A stretch of DNA of 16,254 nt. It comes from an uncultured Prevotellaceae bacterium (GTDB lineage: Bacteria; Bacteroidota; Bacteroidia; Bacteroidales; Bacteroidaceae). Where the stretch lies: contig OMXX01000084.1 of assembly GCA_900315105.1 (NCBI GenBank), forward strand, positions 1 to 16,254, read 5' to 3'. Every line of letters starts with the position of its first letter. The first letter of the stretch is position 1. Shown piece by piece: positions 1 through 6,305 of the stretch. The translations under genes and the position numbers were made by a program. The notes under the pieces are model-generated. The model had not been told where the DNA came from. It worked only from the letters and a program-made list of their open reading frames with translations, and searched no databases.

Positions 1-27
1 AAACAGGAAAAAGCCGCATGTTAATTG

Positions 28-82
28 TTCGCAAGTTCACCAGCTTCGCAGTTCTTCGCAAGCTCATCAAGCTTCGCAAGTG
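28..82. repeat. Dispersed intergenic repeat, tandem partial copies
   Basis: This stretch contains copies of a TTCGCAAG-GCTC-ATCAAGCTTCGCAAG-type motif, preceded and followed by TGTTAATTGTT. The same family recurs at 7930-7970, 15583-15621 (inverted) and 15660-15699, always outside genes. A weaker match (CAAGTTACGCAAG) lies near 150. I see no gene in the remainder of 1-285. Function unknown; probably a genome-wide intergenic repeat. Confidence 0.5.
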
Positions 83-266
83 TTAATTGTTAATTGATTG
101 GCTTTTTTCTGGTTTTTGTTTTTACCGGACAGCAATATTTCAGAAAGCACAACAAGTTACGCAAGTCGTTTCTTTACTTCCCCGCGGTCAGTGGGTCTGC
201 GACAAATCTCGTGAATTCTGTGTTCGAAATGAAAAAGGGAAACGGATTTACCTGAAAAAATTTGAG

Positions 267-302
267 AAAAAAAATAGCAGAGCCCCTAACGGAGACTCTG
301 CT
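267..302 (-). terminator. Intrinsic terminator of the minus-strand operon
   Basis: Read on the minus strand, AGCAGAG (302-296) pairs with CTCTGCT (282-276) and is followed at once by a run of A then eight T (275-267). The hairpin contains the last codons and stop codon of the MetY-like gene, so the 3' end of the coding region doubles as the terminator stem. It marks the end of the five-gene operon. Confidence 0.8.
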
Positions 303-1518
303 TAATGTCTTCTAACAAGTCTTCACCGGCTTCAAGTCCGATGCTGAGACGCACGGTGGTGTCAGGAACTGACATCTCCGCACATTGCTCGGGTGTGAAG
401 AGACCGAAGATGGTGGAGGCTGGATGAATGGCAAGCGACTTGCGGTCGAAGAGGTTCGTTGCCCTGCGGATTATCTGTAACTTGTCGATAAACGCGAAGG
501 CGGCTTCCTTGTCTGCAAGGTCGATGGTGAAGACGGCACCGGGCAATGGTCCGAACTGCGCCTTCGACAACTCATAGAAAGGGTTGTCAGCCAAACCCGT
601 ATAGTTCACGCGCTTTATCTCGGGCAGTTGCCTACATTGCTCTGCAAGCCATAGCGCGGTTCCTGCCTGACGATGGAAACGGATATCGAGGGTATCGAGA
701 CCGAGAGTTTCCATATATGCCGCCTGAGGAGTCATCACCCCACCGAGATTGGTTATCAGTTCTGTCTTCACACGCGCCGTGAATGCCAGTTTCTTACCCA
801 CACGCTTGCATCGTGCCTGTAAAGCAGGGGAAGGAGCCTGAGTCCAATCGAATTTACCGTAGTCGATGAGGAGTCCGCCAAGTCCGGTGCCTCCGCCTGA
901 GATATACTTTGTGCTTGACACCACCTCTATATCCACACCGAAGTCAACGGCTCGGAAAGCAGAGAATGGAACAATAGTAGTATCGGCAATCAACGGTACT
1001 CCTGCCTTGTGGGCTATGTCAGCCAACTTGCGGATATCGGCAACGAACAACTGCGGATTGGTTATTATCTCGAAGAAGAGGGCGCAGGTCTTGTCGTCAA
1101 TCAGAGCCTCAACCTCCTCGGGCTTTGTGAAATCCACAAAACGAGCCTCAACGCCGAAAGTGCCCAGCGTATCGCGAATAAGTGAGACGCTGTTGCCAAA
1201 GAGGTGTTTCGATGCCACGATATTCAGCCCAGCTGCGCTTACGGCAGTCAGGGCATAGTGAATGGCAGTCATTCCGGTATTGAGCGCCGTCACACTCACA
1301 GCGCCTGTCAGTTTCCTCACACGTTCCTCCAGATAGGTGGTGGTGGGATTGGCGATGCGGGCATACGATGGGGCCATGGAACGACCGCAAAATGCGTCGC
1401 CCATGGCCTTTGCAGACTCAAACTCAAACGCTGCCGTGTAATATACAGGCATCGAAAGTGCACCGTATGTATCAGGTTTCTGATACTTTGTTGTCAAAAT
1501 TTTCGTTTCGTACTGCAT
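286..1518 (-). CDS. metY: O-acetylhomoserine sulfhydrylase (MetY-like, PLP-dependent)
   Basis: This 410-residue protein belongs to the Cys/Met metabolism PLP enzyme family (fold type I). Visible landmarks are SYARIANPT (51-59), the glycine and threonine phosphate-binding area TALNTGMTA (77-85), the PLP-ring aspartate in IADTT (D179) and the Schiff-base lysine in SSTKYISGG (K204). Family members of this type replace the acetyl group of O-acetylhomoserine with sulfide to make homocysteine in the cytoplasm. In the Wolinella pathway the sulfur donor is a carrier-protein thiocarboxylate, and the divergent carrier, activating enzyme and JAMM protease argue for that here. It is the last gene of the minus-strand operon, 116 nt after the cysteine desulfurase, with a repeat hairpin between them. 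Cystathionine gamma-synthase or methionine gamma-lyase activity cannot be excluded from sequence alone, but the context favours MetY. Confidence 0.88.
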   Translation of the reverse strand: MQYETKILTTKYQKPDTYGALSMPVYYTAAFEFESAKAMGDAFCGRSMAPSYARIANPTTTYLEERVRKLTGAVSVTALNTGMTAIHYALTAVSAAGLNIVASKHLFGNSVSLIRDTLGTFGVEARFVDFTKPEEVEALIDDKTCALFFEIITNPQLFVADIRKLADIAHKAGVPLIADTTIVPFSAFRAVDFGVDIEVVSSTKYISGGGTGLGGLLIDYGKFDWTQAPSPALQARCKRVGKKLAFTARVKTELITNLGGVMTPQAAYMETLGLDTLDIRFHRQAGTALWLAEQCRQLPEIKRVNYTGLADNPFYELSKAQFGPLPGAVFTIDLADKEAAFAFIDKLQIIRRATNLFDRKSLAIHPASTIFGLFTPEQCAEMSVPDTTVRLSIGLEAGEDLLEDIKQSLR

Positions 1519-1529
1519 CGTGTTTTAGT

Positions 1530-1647
1530 TTTGGGTGTTGGGTGTTAGGTGTTGGGTGTTGGTGGTTTGTAAATGTCAGCGGAAATACTATACGCCAACA
1601 CCTATCACCTAACACCCATCACCTATTTACCTATTTACCTGTCACCT
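1530..1647. repeat. Heptad-repeat inverted pair between cysteine desulfurase and metY
   Basis: The left arm (about 1530-1565) is a period-7 array of GGTGTTG-like units. The right arm (about 1593-1647) is its complement, CAACACC / TATCACC / TAACACC-like units. The arms could form a long imperfect hairpin in the operon transcript. The right arm runs into the last codons of the cysteine desulfurase, so the repeat has supplied the end of that coding region. Confidence 0.65.
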
Positions 1648-3125
1648 ATGATCTTTTTGACCGCAATGACGAGTTTATCCACGTCTTCCCTTGTGTTGTA
1701 GAGGGCGAACGTTGGACGGACGCTCATCTCGTAACCCAGAGCGCGAAGTGCCGGTTGTGCGCAGTGGTGACCTGCACGTACTGCAATACCTTCCTTGTCA
1801 AGCAATGTACCGACTTCGGGAACAGGGATTCCATCGAGGACAAAGCTAACCACGGATACGCGGTTCTTAGGATTGCCCAAGAGCGTGAGTCCCGGAATCT
1901 GTGCGAGCTGCTCTCGCGCATACTCCGTTAGCTGATGCTCGTGGTGCTCGATGTTACGGATTCCCAGATGGCTCACGTAGTCGAGAGCAGCACCAAGTCC
2001 GATAGCATCAGCCACATTAGGCGTACCAGCCTCGAAGCGAGCAGGCGGATTATTATACTCGGTATGCTCAATGGTCACGTCCTTGATCATATTGCCACCA
2101 CCCTGCCATGGCTGCATCTTGTCGAGCAGGGCCTTGCGTCCATATACCGCTCCGATACCGTTAGGACCGTAGATCTTATGTCCGCTGAACACGAAGAAAT
2201 CAGCGCCAAGCGCCTGCACATCAACAGGAGTGTGGGCGATGGACTGCGCACCGTCAATCAAGACAGGAATCTGATGAGAATGAGCGATGTCGATGATACG
2301 CTGTACATCGTTGATTGTGCCGAAAGTGTTGTTCACATGACCGACAGAGACGAATCGTGTGCGAGGTGTGATGATACGCTCAAACTCAGCGAGGTCGAGA
2401 TCACCGTTCTTATCAGTAGGAATAGCGTGCAATGTAGCGCCGCGTTCCTGACAGATGCGCTGCCAAGGTACGATGTTGGCATGGTGGTCGAGTTCTGAGA
2501 CGATGACGTCATCGCCCGGGGTGAGATACTGTCTGCCGTAGGTCTGTGCCACGAGATTAATACCCTCGGTAGTACCACGCACGAAGATAATCTCCTCAGA
2601 TGATGCAGCATTGATGAAGCGCTGTACTTTCTCACGAGCCTCCTCGTAAGCATCCGTAGCACGGGCAGCAAGAGTATGCGCTCCGCGATGTATATTGGAG
2701 TTATATGTGCGGTAGTATTCCGAAATCTTATCTATTACCTGATTAGGCTTCTGCGTAGTGGCACCGTTGTCGAGCCACACGAGGTCATGGCCGTTCACCT
2801 TCTGATTGAGCACGGGGAAGTCGCGCTTTATCTGCTCAGAGTTCAGTGTGTCTGACTCCTCATAGTGCAGGTCGCGCAATTTCTGTGTCTCAGGGATGCC
2901 GATGCCGAAACCGTCGTCCTTCGGAAGCGTATGCTGTGAACTGGTTTGCGATGGTACCAGTTCGAACGGAAGTGACAATGCCGCAAGGTTCAGGACCTCA
3001 TCGGGCACAACTTCCTTCCGCGCAGCCTGCAACTCCTCCGGGCAATACTTCTGAGCTACCTCTCGGAGCAGCTCAAAGCCAGAATCAGCGATGCCATAGC
3101 CTTCTATGTTTTGTAAATTTATCAT
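1635..3125 (-). CDS. SufS-like cysteine desulfurase, probable encapsulin cargo
   Basis: This 496-residue protein has a complete group II (SufS/CsdA-like) cysteine desulfurase from about residue 97 to the end. Marks are WLDNGATTQKP (117-127), the aspartate of LIDGAQS (D291), the PLP lysine in SGHKIYGP (K317) and the persulfide cysteine in GHHCAQP (C455). It removes sulfur from cysteine, leaving alanine and an enzyme persulfide. Ordinary SufS enzymes begin close to the RDFPVL motif (101-106 here). This one carries about 96 extra N-terminal residues, including LPFELVP (52-58) and a glycine-rich DGFGIGIPET (71-80). Cysteine desulfurase cargo of family 2 encapsulins is known to have such an extension for shell loading, and the shell gene lies 109 nt upstream in the same operon. 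The cargo role is inferred from context. The chosen ATG includes the extension, which stays in frame without stops and has an A-rich upstream region. Confidence 0.92.
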   Translation of the reverse strand: MINLQNIEGYGIADSGFELLREVAQKYCPEELQAARKEVVPDEVLNLAALSLPFELVPSQTSSQHTLPKDDGFGIGIPETQKLRDLHYEESDTLNSEQIKRDFPVLNQKVNGHDLVWLDNGATTQKPNQVIDKISEYYRTYNSNIHRGAHTLAARATDAYEEAREKVQRFINAASSEEIIFVRGTTEGINLVAQTYGRQYLTPGDDVIVSELDHHANIVPWQRICQERGATLHAIPTDKNGDLDLAEFERIITPRTRFVSVGHVNNTFGTINDVQRIIDIAHSHQIPVLIDGAQSIAHTPVDVQALGADFFVFSGHKIYGPNGIGAVYGRKALLDKMQPWQGGGNMIKDVTIEHTEYNNPPARFEAGTPNVADAIGLGAALDYVSHLGIRNIEHHEHQLTEYAREQLAQIPGLTLLGNPKNRVSVVSFVLDGIPVPEVGTLLDKEGIAVRAGHHCAQPALRALGYEMSVRPTFALYNTREDVDKLVIAVKKIIGDR

Positions 3126-3131
3126 TATTCT

Positions 3132-3225
3132 TTAGAGGTTAGGGGTTAGAGTTTAGAGGTTAAGGTTATGGGGATAGAGGGAGATAGTGCTCAAAACACT
3201 AACCTCTACCCCCTAACCTCTAAAC
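3132..3225. repeat. Heptad-repeat inverted pair between shell and cargo genes
   Basis: The left arm (3132-3165) consists of TTAGAGG/TTAGGGG-like units of period 7. The right arm (3198-3225) contains the complement CTAACCTCTACCCCCTAACC. Together they fill nearly the whole 109-nt gap between the encapsulin and cysteine desulfurase genes and can form a hairpin in the transcript. Such a structure could set shell-to-cargo stoichiometry, but that is inference. Confidence 0.65.
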
Positions 3226-3234
3226 TGATATCAA

Positions 3235-4674
3235 TTACTTCTCCACCTTGTTGCGGTGCTGATAGTCATGATAGTAACCTACCTCTACATTCTCAAGCAC
3301 GGCAATAGCATCATCGGTGAGAGATGCGAGAGAGAAGTACTTTGTGAGCAAGTAAGAAGCAACGCCGAACTTGTCAAGTCCCATGAGACGTGCTGAGAGT
3401 GATGGTGCAATCTCGCCAGGAATACCACTCTGGTGAAGACCTACAACACCCTGGTTCTTCTCACCTACGCGAACGAGGATGATCTTGGTAGTTCCAACGC
3501 CACGGCCTGTGAGATACTGGCCCTCTACCTCTACCTTATCAGAAGGAATCAATGGAACGCCACGCCATAGGATTACCTTTGTGCCGAAGAGATCGGTTGT
3601 TACAGGTGGCACGCCGCGCCATGTGCACTCGCGCTCGAAAGCTGCGATAGCTCTTGGATGAGCGATGAAGAATGCAGGCTCTTTCCATACCAATGAGAGC
3701 AACTCGTCGAGATCGTCAGGTGTAGGACTGCCGTAGCGTGTGCTGATGCGGTATGCTGGGTTGGCTGCTGCCAAAAGACCGAACTGCTTGTTGTTGATAA
3801 GCTCCCACTCCTGACGCTCCTTGATGCTCTCGATAGAGAGGCGGAGCTGCTCCTCCAACTGGTTGTAAGGATTGTTATAGAGGTCGCTTACGCGGGTATG
3901 TACACGAACTACGGTCTGGAGAGTGTTGAGTGAGTACTCAGTTGGATTCTCCTCGTAGTCGATATATGTCTCAGGGATGATGTTATCCTCCTCGTGACCG
4001 CTTACAAGGTCGATATGCTTCTCGCCGTTGTCGTTTACCGATGCCTTCAAGCGCAACTGCTTGTCAACAGCCTTGTTGAATGTCTCGCGGAAATCAGGAA
4101 CCTCCTTGATGAACTTAACAAGTTCCTTGAGTTTCAAGCCGAGGAATACGGTTGGGGTAATAGCACGTACGCTTACTGTTGACTCCTGCTCATCGAGAAG
4201 GTCAGCCTCGCCGAAATACTCGCCGTCACCCAAAAGAGCGATCCGTAAATCCTCGCCGTGAGAGCCCTTGCTGATAACCTCAGCCTGACCGCTTGCCACG
4301 ATGAAGAAACGCTGCTTATCCTTACCTTCCTCAACGAAGAGCTGATCAACATCTACTTCCTTAGCCTCGAAAGAGCTAACCAGACGGTTGAGAATCTCAT
4401 CGTCGAATTCAGAGAAAAGAGGAATTGACTTGAGGTTCTTTGCAGTAAACGATGGCACGCCATTCACATACTGGATAGGAAGACGATCGTTCTTACGCAA
4501 CTCTACCTTAGTACGGTTAACGCGGAAAGTACCGCCAGTTACCTGTACCCAAGGAAGGAGCTTAAGAAGAAGTCTTGGAGTGATTGAGCCCATCTGAGGG
4601 GCTGTCTTGGCGGTTGTAGCCAGTTTTCTGGCTGTTGCAGTCGTTACGCTGCGCTGTAAATTAGAATCTGCCAT
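3235..4674 (-). CDS. Family 2B-type encapsulin nanocompartment shell protein
   Basis: The 479-residue protein starts with a short arm (MADSNLQRSV...) and a segment LLLKLLPWVQVTGGTFRVNR (35-54), resembling the N-arm of family 2 encapsulins (SrpI-like, HK97 fold). A cyclic-nucleotide-binding-like domain is inserted at about 80-200 (IPLFSEF at 84-90, then GEYFGEADLL at 151-160). The HK97-like part resumes at about 235 with PETYIDY and continues through the long helix YNQLEEQLRLSIESIKERQEW (270-290), FFIAHPRAIAAFEREC (335-350) and LTGRGVGTTKIILVRVGE (388-405). A cNMP insertion is the mark of family 2B. In the insertion, the phosphate-binding cassette lacks the usual arginine followed by small residues (DEQESTVSVRA at 161-171), so nucleotide binding is doubtful. 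The shell would enclose the cysteine desulfurase encoded downstream. The 36-nt gap to the TusA gene supports one transcript. Confidence 0.88.
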   Translation of the reverse strand: MADSNLQRSVTTATARKLATTAKTAPQMGSITPRLLLKLLPWVQVTGGTFRVNRTKVELRKNDRLPIQYVNGVPSFTAKNLKSIPLFSEFDDEILNRLVSSFEAKEVDVDQLFVEEGKDKQRFFIVASGQAEVISKGSHGEDLRIALLGDGEYFGEADLLDEQESTVSVRAITPTVFLGLKLKELVKFIKEVPDFRETFNKAVDKQLRLKASVNDNGEKHIDLVSGHEEDNIIPETYIDYEENPTEYSLNTLQTVVRVHTRVSDLYNNPYNQLEEQLRLSIESIKERQEWELINNKQFGLLAAANPAYRISTRYGSPTPDDLDELLSLVWKEPAFFIAHPRAIAAFERECTWRGVPPVTTDLFGTKVILWRGVPLIPSDKVEVEGQYLTGRGVGTTKIILVRVGEKNQGVVGLHQSGIPGEIAPSLSARLMGLDKFGVASYLLTKYFSLASLTDDAIAVLENVEVGYYHDYQHRNKVEK

Positions 4675-4710
4675 AATTTTTTTCGTTTGAGTTTTTTATT
4701 GTTAAAGAAA

Positions 4711-4935
4711 TTATTTCTGTATAGTCACCTTGTATGTGGTGCCTTCCACGTGTTCAACGGAAAGCACGTTATAACCTTGATCCGTGGCATTGCGAGGCAC
4801 GTTGTCAAGTGGCTCTCCCTCAGAGAGAAGTACTTCAAGCACTTCACCCTCCTGAAGCTTTGAGAGTTCAATCTTTGTCTTGACGAATGTCATTGGGCAA
4901 TGCTCTTTTGTTATATCTAATATCTTTGTTGCCAT
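4711..4935 (-). CDS. tusA: TusA-family sulfur carrier protein
   Basis: With the start at 4935 this is a 74-residue protein of the TusA/SirA fold. The N-terminal motif is ITKEHCPMT (8-16), with the sulfur-carrying cysteine C13 and CPM in place of the more usual CPxP. The following GEVLEVLLSEGEPLDNVPR (29-47) corresponds to the family strand and dipolar helix region. TusA proteins accept persulfide sulfur from a cysteine desulfurase and pass it on, which suits the desulfurase two genes downstream. I prefer this start over an in-frame ATG four codons upstream (4947): TTATGGCA here matches the start context of the encapsulin and ThiS-like genes, and the longer form would begin inside a 22-bp direct repeat. 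Exact partner specificity cannot be read from the sequence. Confidence 0.87.
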   Translation of the reverse strand: MATKILDITKEHCPMTFVKTKIELSKLQEGEVLEVLLSEGEPLDNVPRNATDQGYNVLSVEHVEGTTYKVTIQK

Positions 4936-4936
4936 A

Positions 4937-4990
4937 AGCCTAACCAAGCCTTCCCAAATAGAGCCTAACCAAGCCTTCCCAAAGGGAAGG
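4937..4990. repeat. 22-bp direct repeat plus hairpin upstream of tusA
   Basis: A perfect 22-bp repeat beginning AGCCTAACCAAGCC lies at 4937-4958 and 4962-4983. The second copy ends in CCTTCCC-AAA-GGGAAGG (4974-4990), a perfect 7-bp stem. The first copy abuts the chosen tusA start. This is non-coding filler of the dsrE-tusA gap and could be an RNA structure affecting tusA translation. Confidence 0.7.
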
Positions 4991-5063
4991 ATGTTTTATA
5001 GTATAATCCATATAGGAAGGACTATTTTTAAAAATTTAATTTATTTTTGATTTGATATACTAT

Positions 5064-5129
5064 CTACTCCCCCTTGAGGGGGTAAGGGGGGAGGAGCTTG
5101 TCACATACTCCGATGTTATCAACATCGGA
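5064..5129. repeat. Intergenic hairpins in the dsrE-tusA gap
   Basis: CTCCCCCTTGAGGGGG is a strong short palindrome near 5067-5084. TCCGATGTT-ATC-AACATCGGA (5109-5129) is a perfect 9-bp stem with a 3-nt loop. Neither is followed by a T tract on the minus strand, so they look like processing or stability structures rather than terminators. No gene is seen in the 222-nt gap. Confidence 0.6.
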
Positions 5130-5157
5130 CTACCCATTGGGGAGGGACTGGGTAGGT

Positions 5158-5637
5158 CTAAATAAATAATGTCTCTCCCCCATCTGAGAGTTTCAGGAAC
5201 GATGCCACGCCGAGCACATCCTTAACCTCGGGGATAAAATCTTTCTTTTCAAGACCAAGCACGTGCATAGCCATTTCACATGCGTAGAAGTTGATACCTA
5301 AGGCTTTCGCAGCCTCAACAAGTTCCTCAAGGGTAGCCACGTTCTTCTTACGCATAAGGTAGCGGAAGATCTTAGGTCCTGCACCGAGGAAGTTAAAACG
5401 ACTGGTAGGCGAAACCTTGAGTCCGCCCATCATAAATCCAAAGATCTTTGTGAGCCAGTTGCCGCCCGTAAACGAGCGTCCCTGCTTACGTTTGATAGCA
5501 TCAAGCCCCCAGAAGGTGAAGAAGATGTTCACCTCATAGCCGACAGCTGCTGCGCCTGTACCTAATGTAAATACAGCCGTCAGCTTGTCGAAATCACCAC
5601 TAAAGGCGATGATGCTGAGTTTTTTGTTTTCTGCCAT
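5158..5637 (-). CDS. DsrE/DsrF/DrsH-like sulfur-relay protein
   Basis: This 159-residue protein fits the DsrE/DsrF-like fold family. It starts with a strand and glycine/alanine-rich loop KLSIIAFSGDFDKL (6-19), then AVFTLGTGAAAVGYEVNIFFTFWG (21-44). A helix region with GGNWLTKIFGFMMGG (58-72) follows, and GINFYACEMAMHVLG (114-128) places the conserved cysteine at C120. Family members carry or transfer sulfur as a persulfide on that cysteine, and many occur beside TusA. It is the first gene of the minus-strand operon, so it and TusA may relay sulfur from the desulfurase. The hydrophobic stretches could associate with membranes but are typical of this subfamily. Its leader includes a translation-start region nearly identical to that of the divergent ThiS-like gene. 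Confidence 0.85.
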   Translation of the reverse strand: MAENKKLSIIAFSGDFDKLTAVFTLGTGAAAVGYEVNIFFTFWGLDAIKRKQGRSFTGGNWLTKIFGFMMGGLKVSPTSRFNFLGAGPKIFRYLMRKKNVATLEELVEAAKALGINFYACEMAMHVLGLEKKDFIPEVKDVLGVASFLKLSDGGETLFI

Positions 5638-5670
5638 AGTTTTATTGAGTTTGAGTCTTTTTGCTTGTGG

Positions 5671-5750
5671 CTAAAGTCTAAGGACTAAGGTCTAAAGACT
5701 TGTGGGTTTATGGTTGAAGACCTTTGACTTTTGACCTTTGACTTTTGCCT
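5671..5750. repeat. Heptad-repeat inverted pair in the dsrE leader
   Basis: CTAAAGT/CTAAGGA/CTAAGGT-like heptads (5671-5701) face CTTTGAC/TTTTGAC heptads (5717-5750), which are their complement. The 16-mer TCTAAGGACTAAGGTC (5677-5692) is repeated exactly at 6229-6244 after the ThiS-like gene. On the minus strand this lies in the 5' leader of the dsrE-led operon. Confidence 0.6.
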
Positions 5751-5830
5751 AAATTCTGAGTGCAACGTGCGAAAGCATCCTCGCACGAAAGAAATAGTCA
5801 ACGTCGGCTGCAAGCCGGTGGACGTCTCTA
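5751..5830 (-). other. Structured 5' leader of the minus-strand operon
   Basis: Between the promoter and dsrE, CGTGCGA (5766-5772) pairs with TCGCACG (5781-5787), and AGCCGG/GGCT elements around 5805-5818 form a second, weaker hairpin. CTGAGTGCAA occurs twice (about 5756-5765 and 5835-5844), one copy at the start of the transcript and one behind the hairpins. I recognise no known riboswitch family. Confidence 0.4.
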
Positions 5831-5841
5831 ATTTCTGAGTG

Positions 5842-5872
5842 CAAAGGTACTCCATTCTGCCGGAATCGGCAA
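5842..5872 (-). promoter_or_regulatory. Promoter of the dsrE-tusA-encapsulin-desulfurase-metY operon
   Basis: On the minus strand TTG (5872-5870) is followed after 20 nt by TACCTTTG (5849-5842), the Bacteroidetes -33/-7 pattern. It is the mirror image of the plus-strand promoter at 5935-5965 about the centre 5903.5. The transcript would begin near 5837, giving a leader of about 200 nt. Confidence 0.78.
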
Positions 5873-5883
5873 TCCCACGTGAA

Positions 5884-5923
5884 TGGTAAATCGTATACCA
5901 CGATTATGGTATGCAGAATACCA
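5884..5923. promoter_or_regulatory. Operator: four alternating half-sites midway between divergent promoters
   Basis: The core palindrome is ATACCA-N6-TGGTAT (5895-5912). Outer half-sites TGGTA (5884-5888) and TACCA (5919-5923) are placed symmetrically about the same centre, giving four half-sites spaced 11 to 12 nt apart. Each -33 element starts 22 nt from the core. The centre is about 66 nt upstream of both predicted transcription starts, a position typical for activators. The same core recurs at 8058-8075 with the same promoter spacing. The binding protein is not identifiable here. Confidence 0.75.
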
Positions 5924-5934
5924 CAAAAGCACTA

Positions 5935-5965
5935 TTGTATGAGTGCGGATTTCGCAGTACCTTTG
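5935..5965 (+). promoter_or_regulatory. Promoter of the ThiS-like/ThiF-like/JAMM unit
   Basis: TTG (5935-5937), 20 nt, then TACCTTTG (5958-5965) is a Bacteroidetes-type promoter. AGTACCTTTGCACACAG (5956-5972) is a 16/17 inverted copy of 5835-5851, which holds the opposing promoter. The leader to the ThiS-like ATG would be only about 32 nt. Confidence 0.78.
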
Positions 5966-6001
5966 CACACAGAAAATCAGACACTCAAACTCAATAAAAT
6001 T

Positions 6002-6214
6002 ATGGCAAAGATTTATGTAAATGGAGAAGCGCAGGAAGTTAGCCTGCCACTCAACGTTAGTGAATTAATCAAGCAGAATAACGTGCTGCAACCCGAAATG
6101 GTCAGCGTACAGGTGAACGAGGAGTTTGCCGAGCGCGAAGACTGGGAAGGTATTCAACTCAAAGAAGGCGACAAGGTCGATTTCCTCTATTTCATGGGAG
6201 GCGGCAGCCTATAA
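6002..6214 (+). CDS. ThiS/MoaD-like sulfur carrier protein (HcyS-like)
   Basis: This 70-residue ubiquitin-fold sulfur carrier begins MAKIYVNGEAQEV and ends GDKVDFLYFMGGGSL (56-70). Carriers of this class work through a C-terminal Gly-Gly that is adenylated and converted to a thiocarboxylate. Here serine and leucine follow the glycines (66-68), so the tail must be trimmed before activation. The nearby JAMM protease fits that job, as HcyD does for HcyS in Wolinella. A longer reading frame opens at 5879, but that start would put the operator and promoter inside the gene. The ATG at 6002 has the ACTCAAAC...TTATGGCA start context shared with dsrE and the encapsulin gene. A role in thiamin or molybdopterin synthesis is possible in principle, but no such genes are nearby. 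Confidence 0.87.
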   Translation: MAKIYVNGEAQEVSLPLNVSELIKQNNVLQPEMVSVQVNEEFAEREDWEGIQLKEGDKVDFLYFMGGGSL

Positions 6215-6225
6215 AAGTAATGTTC

Positions 6226-6291
6226 AGGTCTAAGGACTAAGGTCAAAGGTAAGACCTTAGACTTTTGACTTTAGACTTTTGTCTTTTGACT
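6226..6291. repeat. Heptad-repeat inverted pair between carrier and activating-enzyme genes
   Basis: GGTCTAAGGACTAAGGTC-type units (6226-6250) are followed by complementary GACTTTT/AGACTTT units (6252-6291), filling most of the 91-nt gap. It shares the exact 16-mer TCTAAGGACTAAGGTC with 5677-5692 in the opposing leader. Confidence 0.6.
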
Positions 6292-6305
6292 AAAAAAGTA
6301 GCACT

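Noticed and set aside
87..305. 72-residue open frame on the plus strand
   Set aside because: It crosses the repeat region and the terminator of the opposing operon, has no recognisable domain and its end lies inside the MetY-like gene.
1530..1647. CRISPR array
   Set aside because: The units are 7 nt with no unique spacers, and no cas genes are present.
5884..5923. IscR type 2 or LysR-type binding site
   Set aside because: The CC to GG spacing is 8 rather than the 13 of IscR type 2 sites, and the even-centred palindrome does not fit a symmetric T-N11-A LysR box.
5879..6001. Longer N-terminus for the ThiS-like carrier
   Set aside because: The extra 41 codons would contain the operator and promoter, and the family begins at the MAKIYVNG position.
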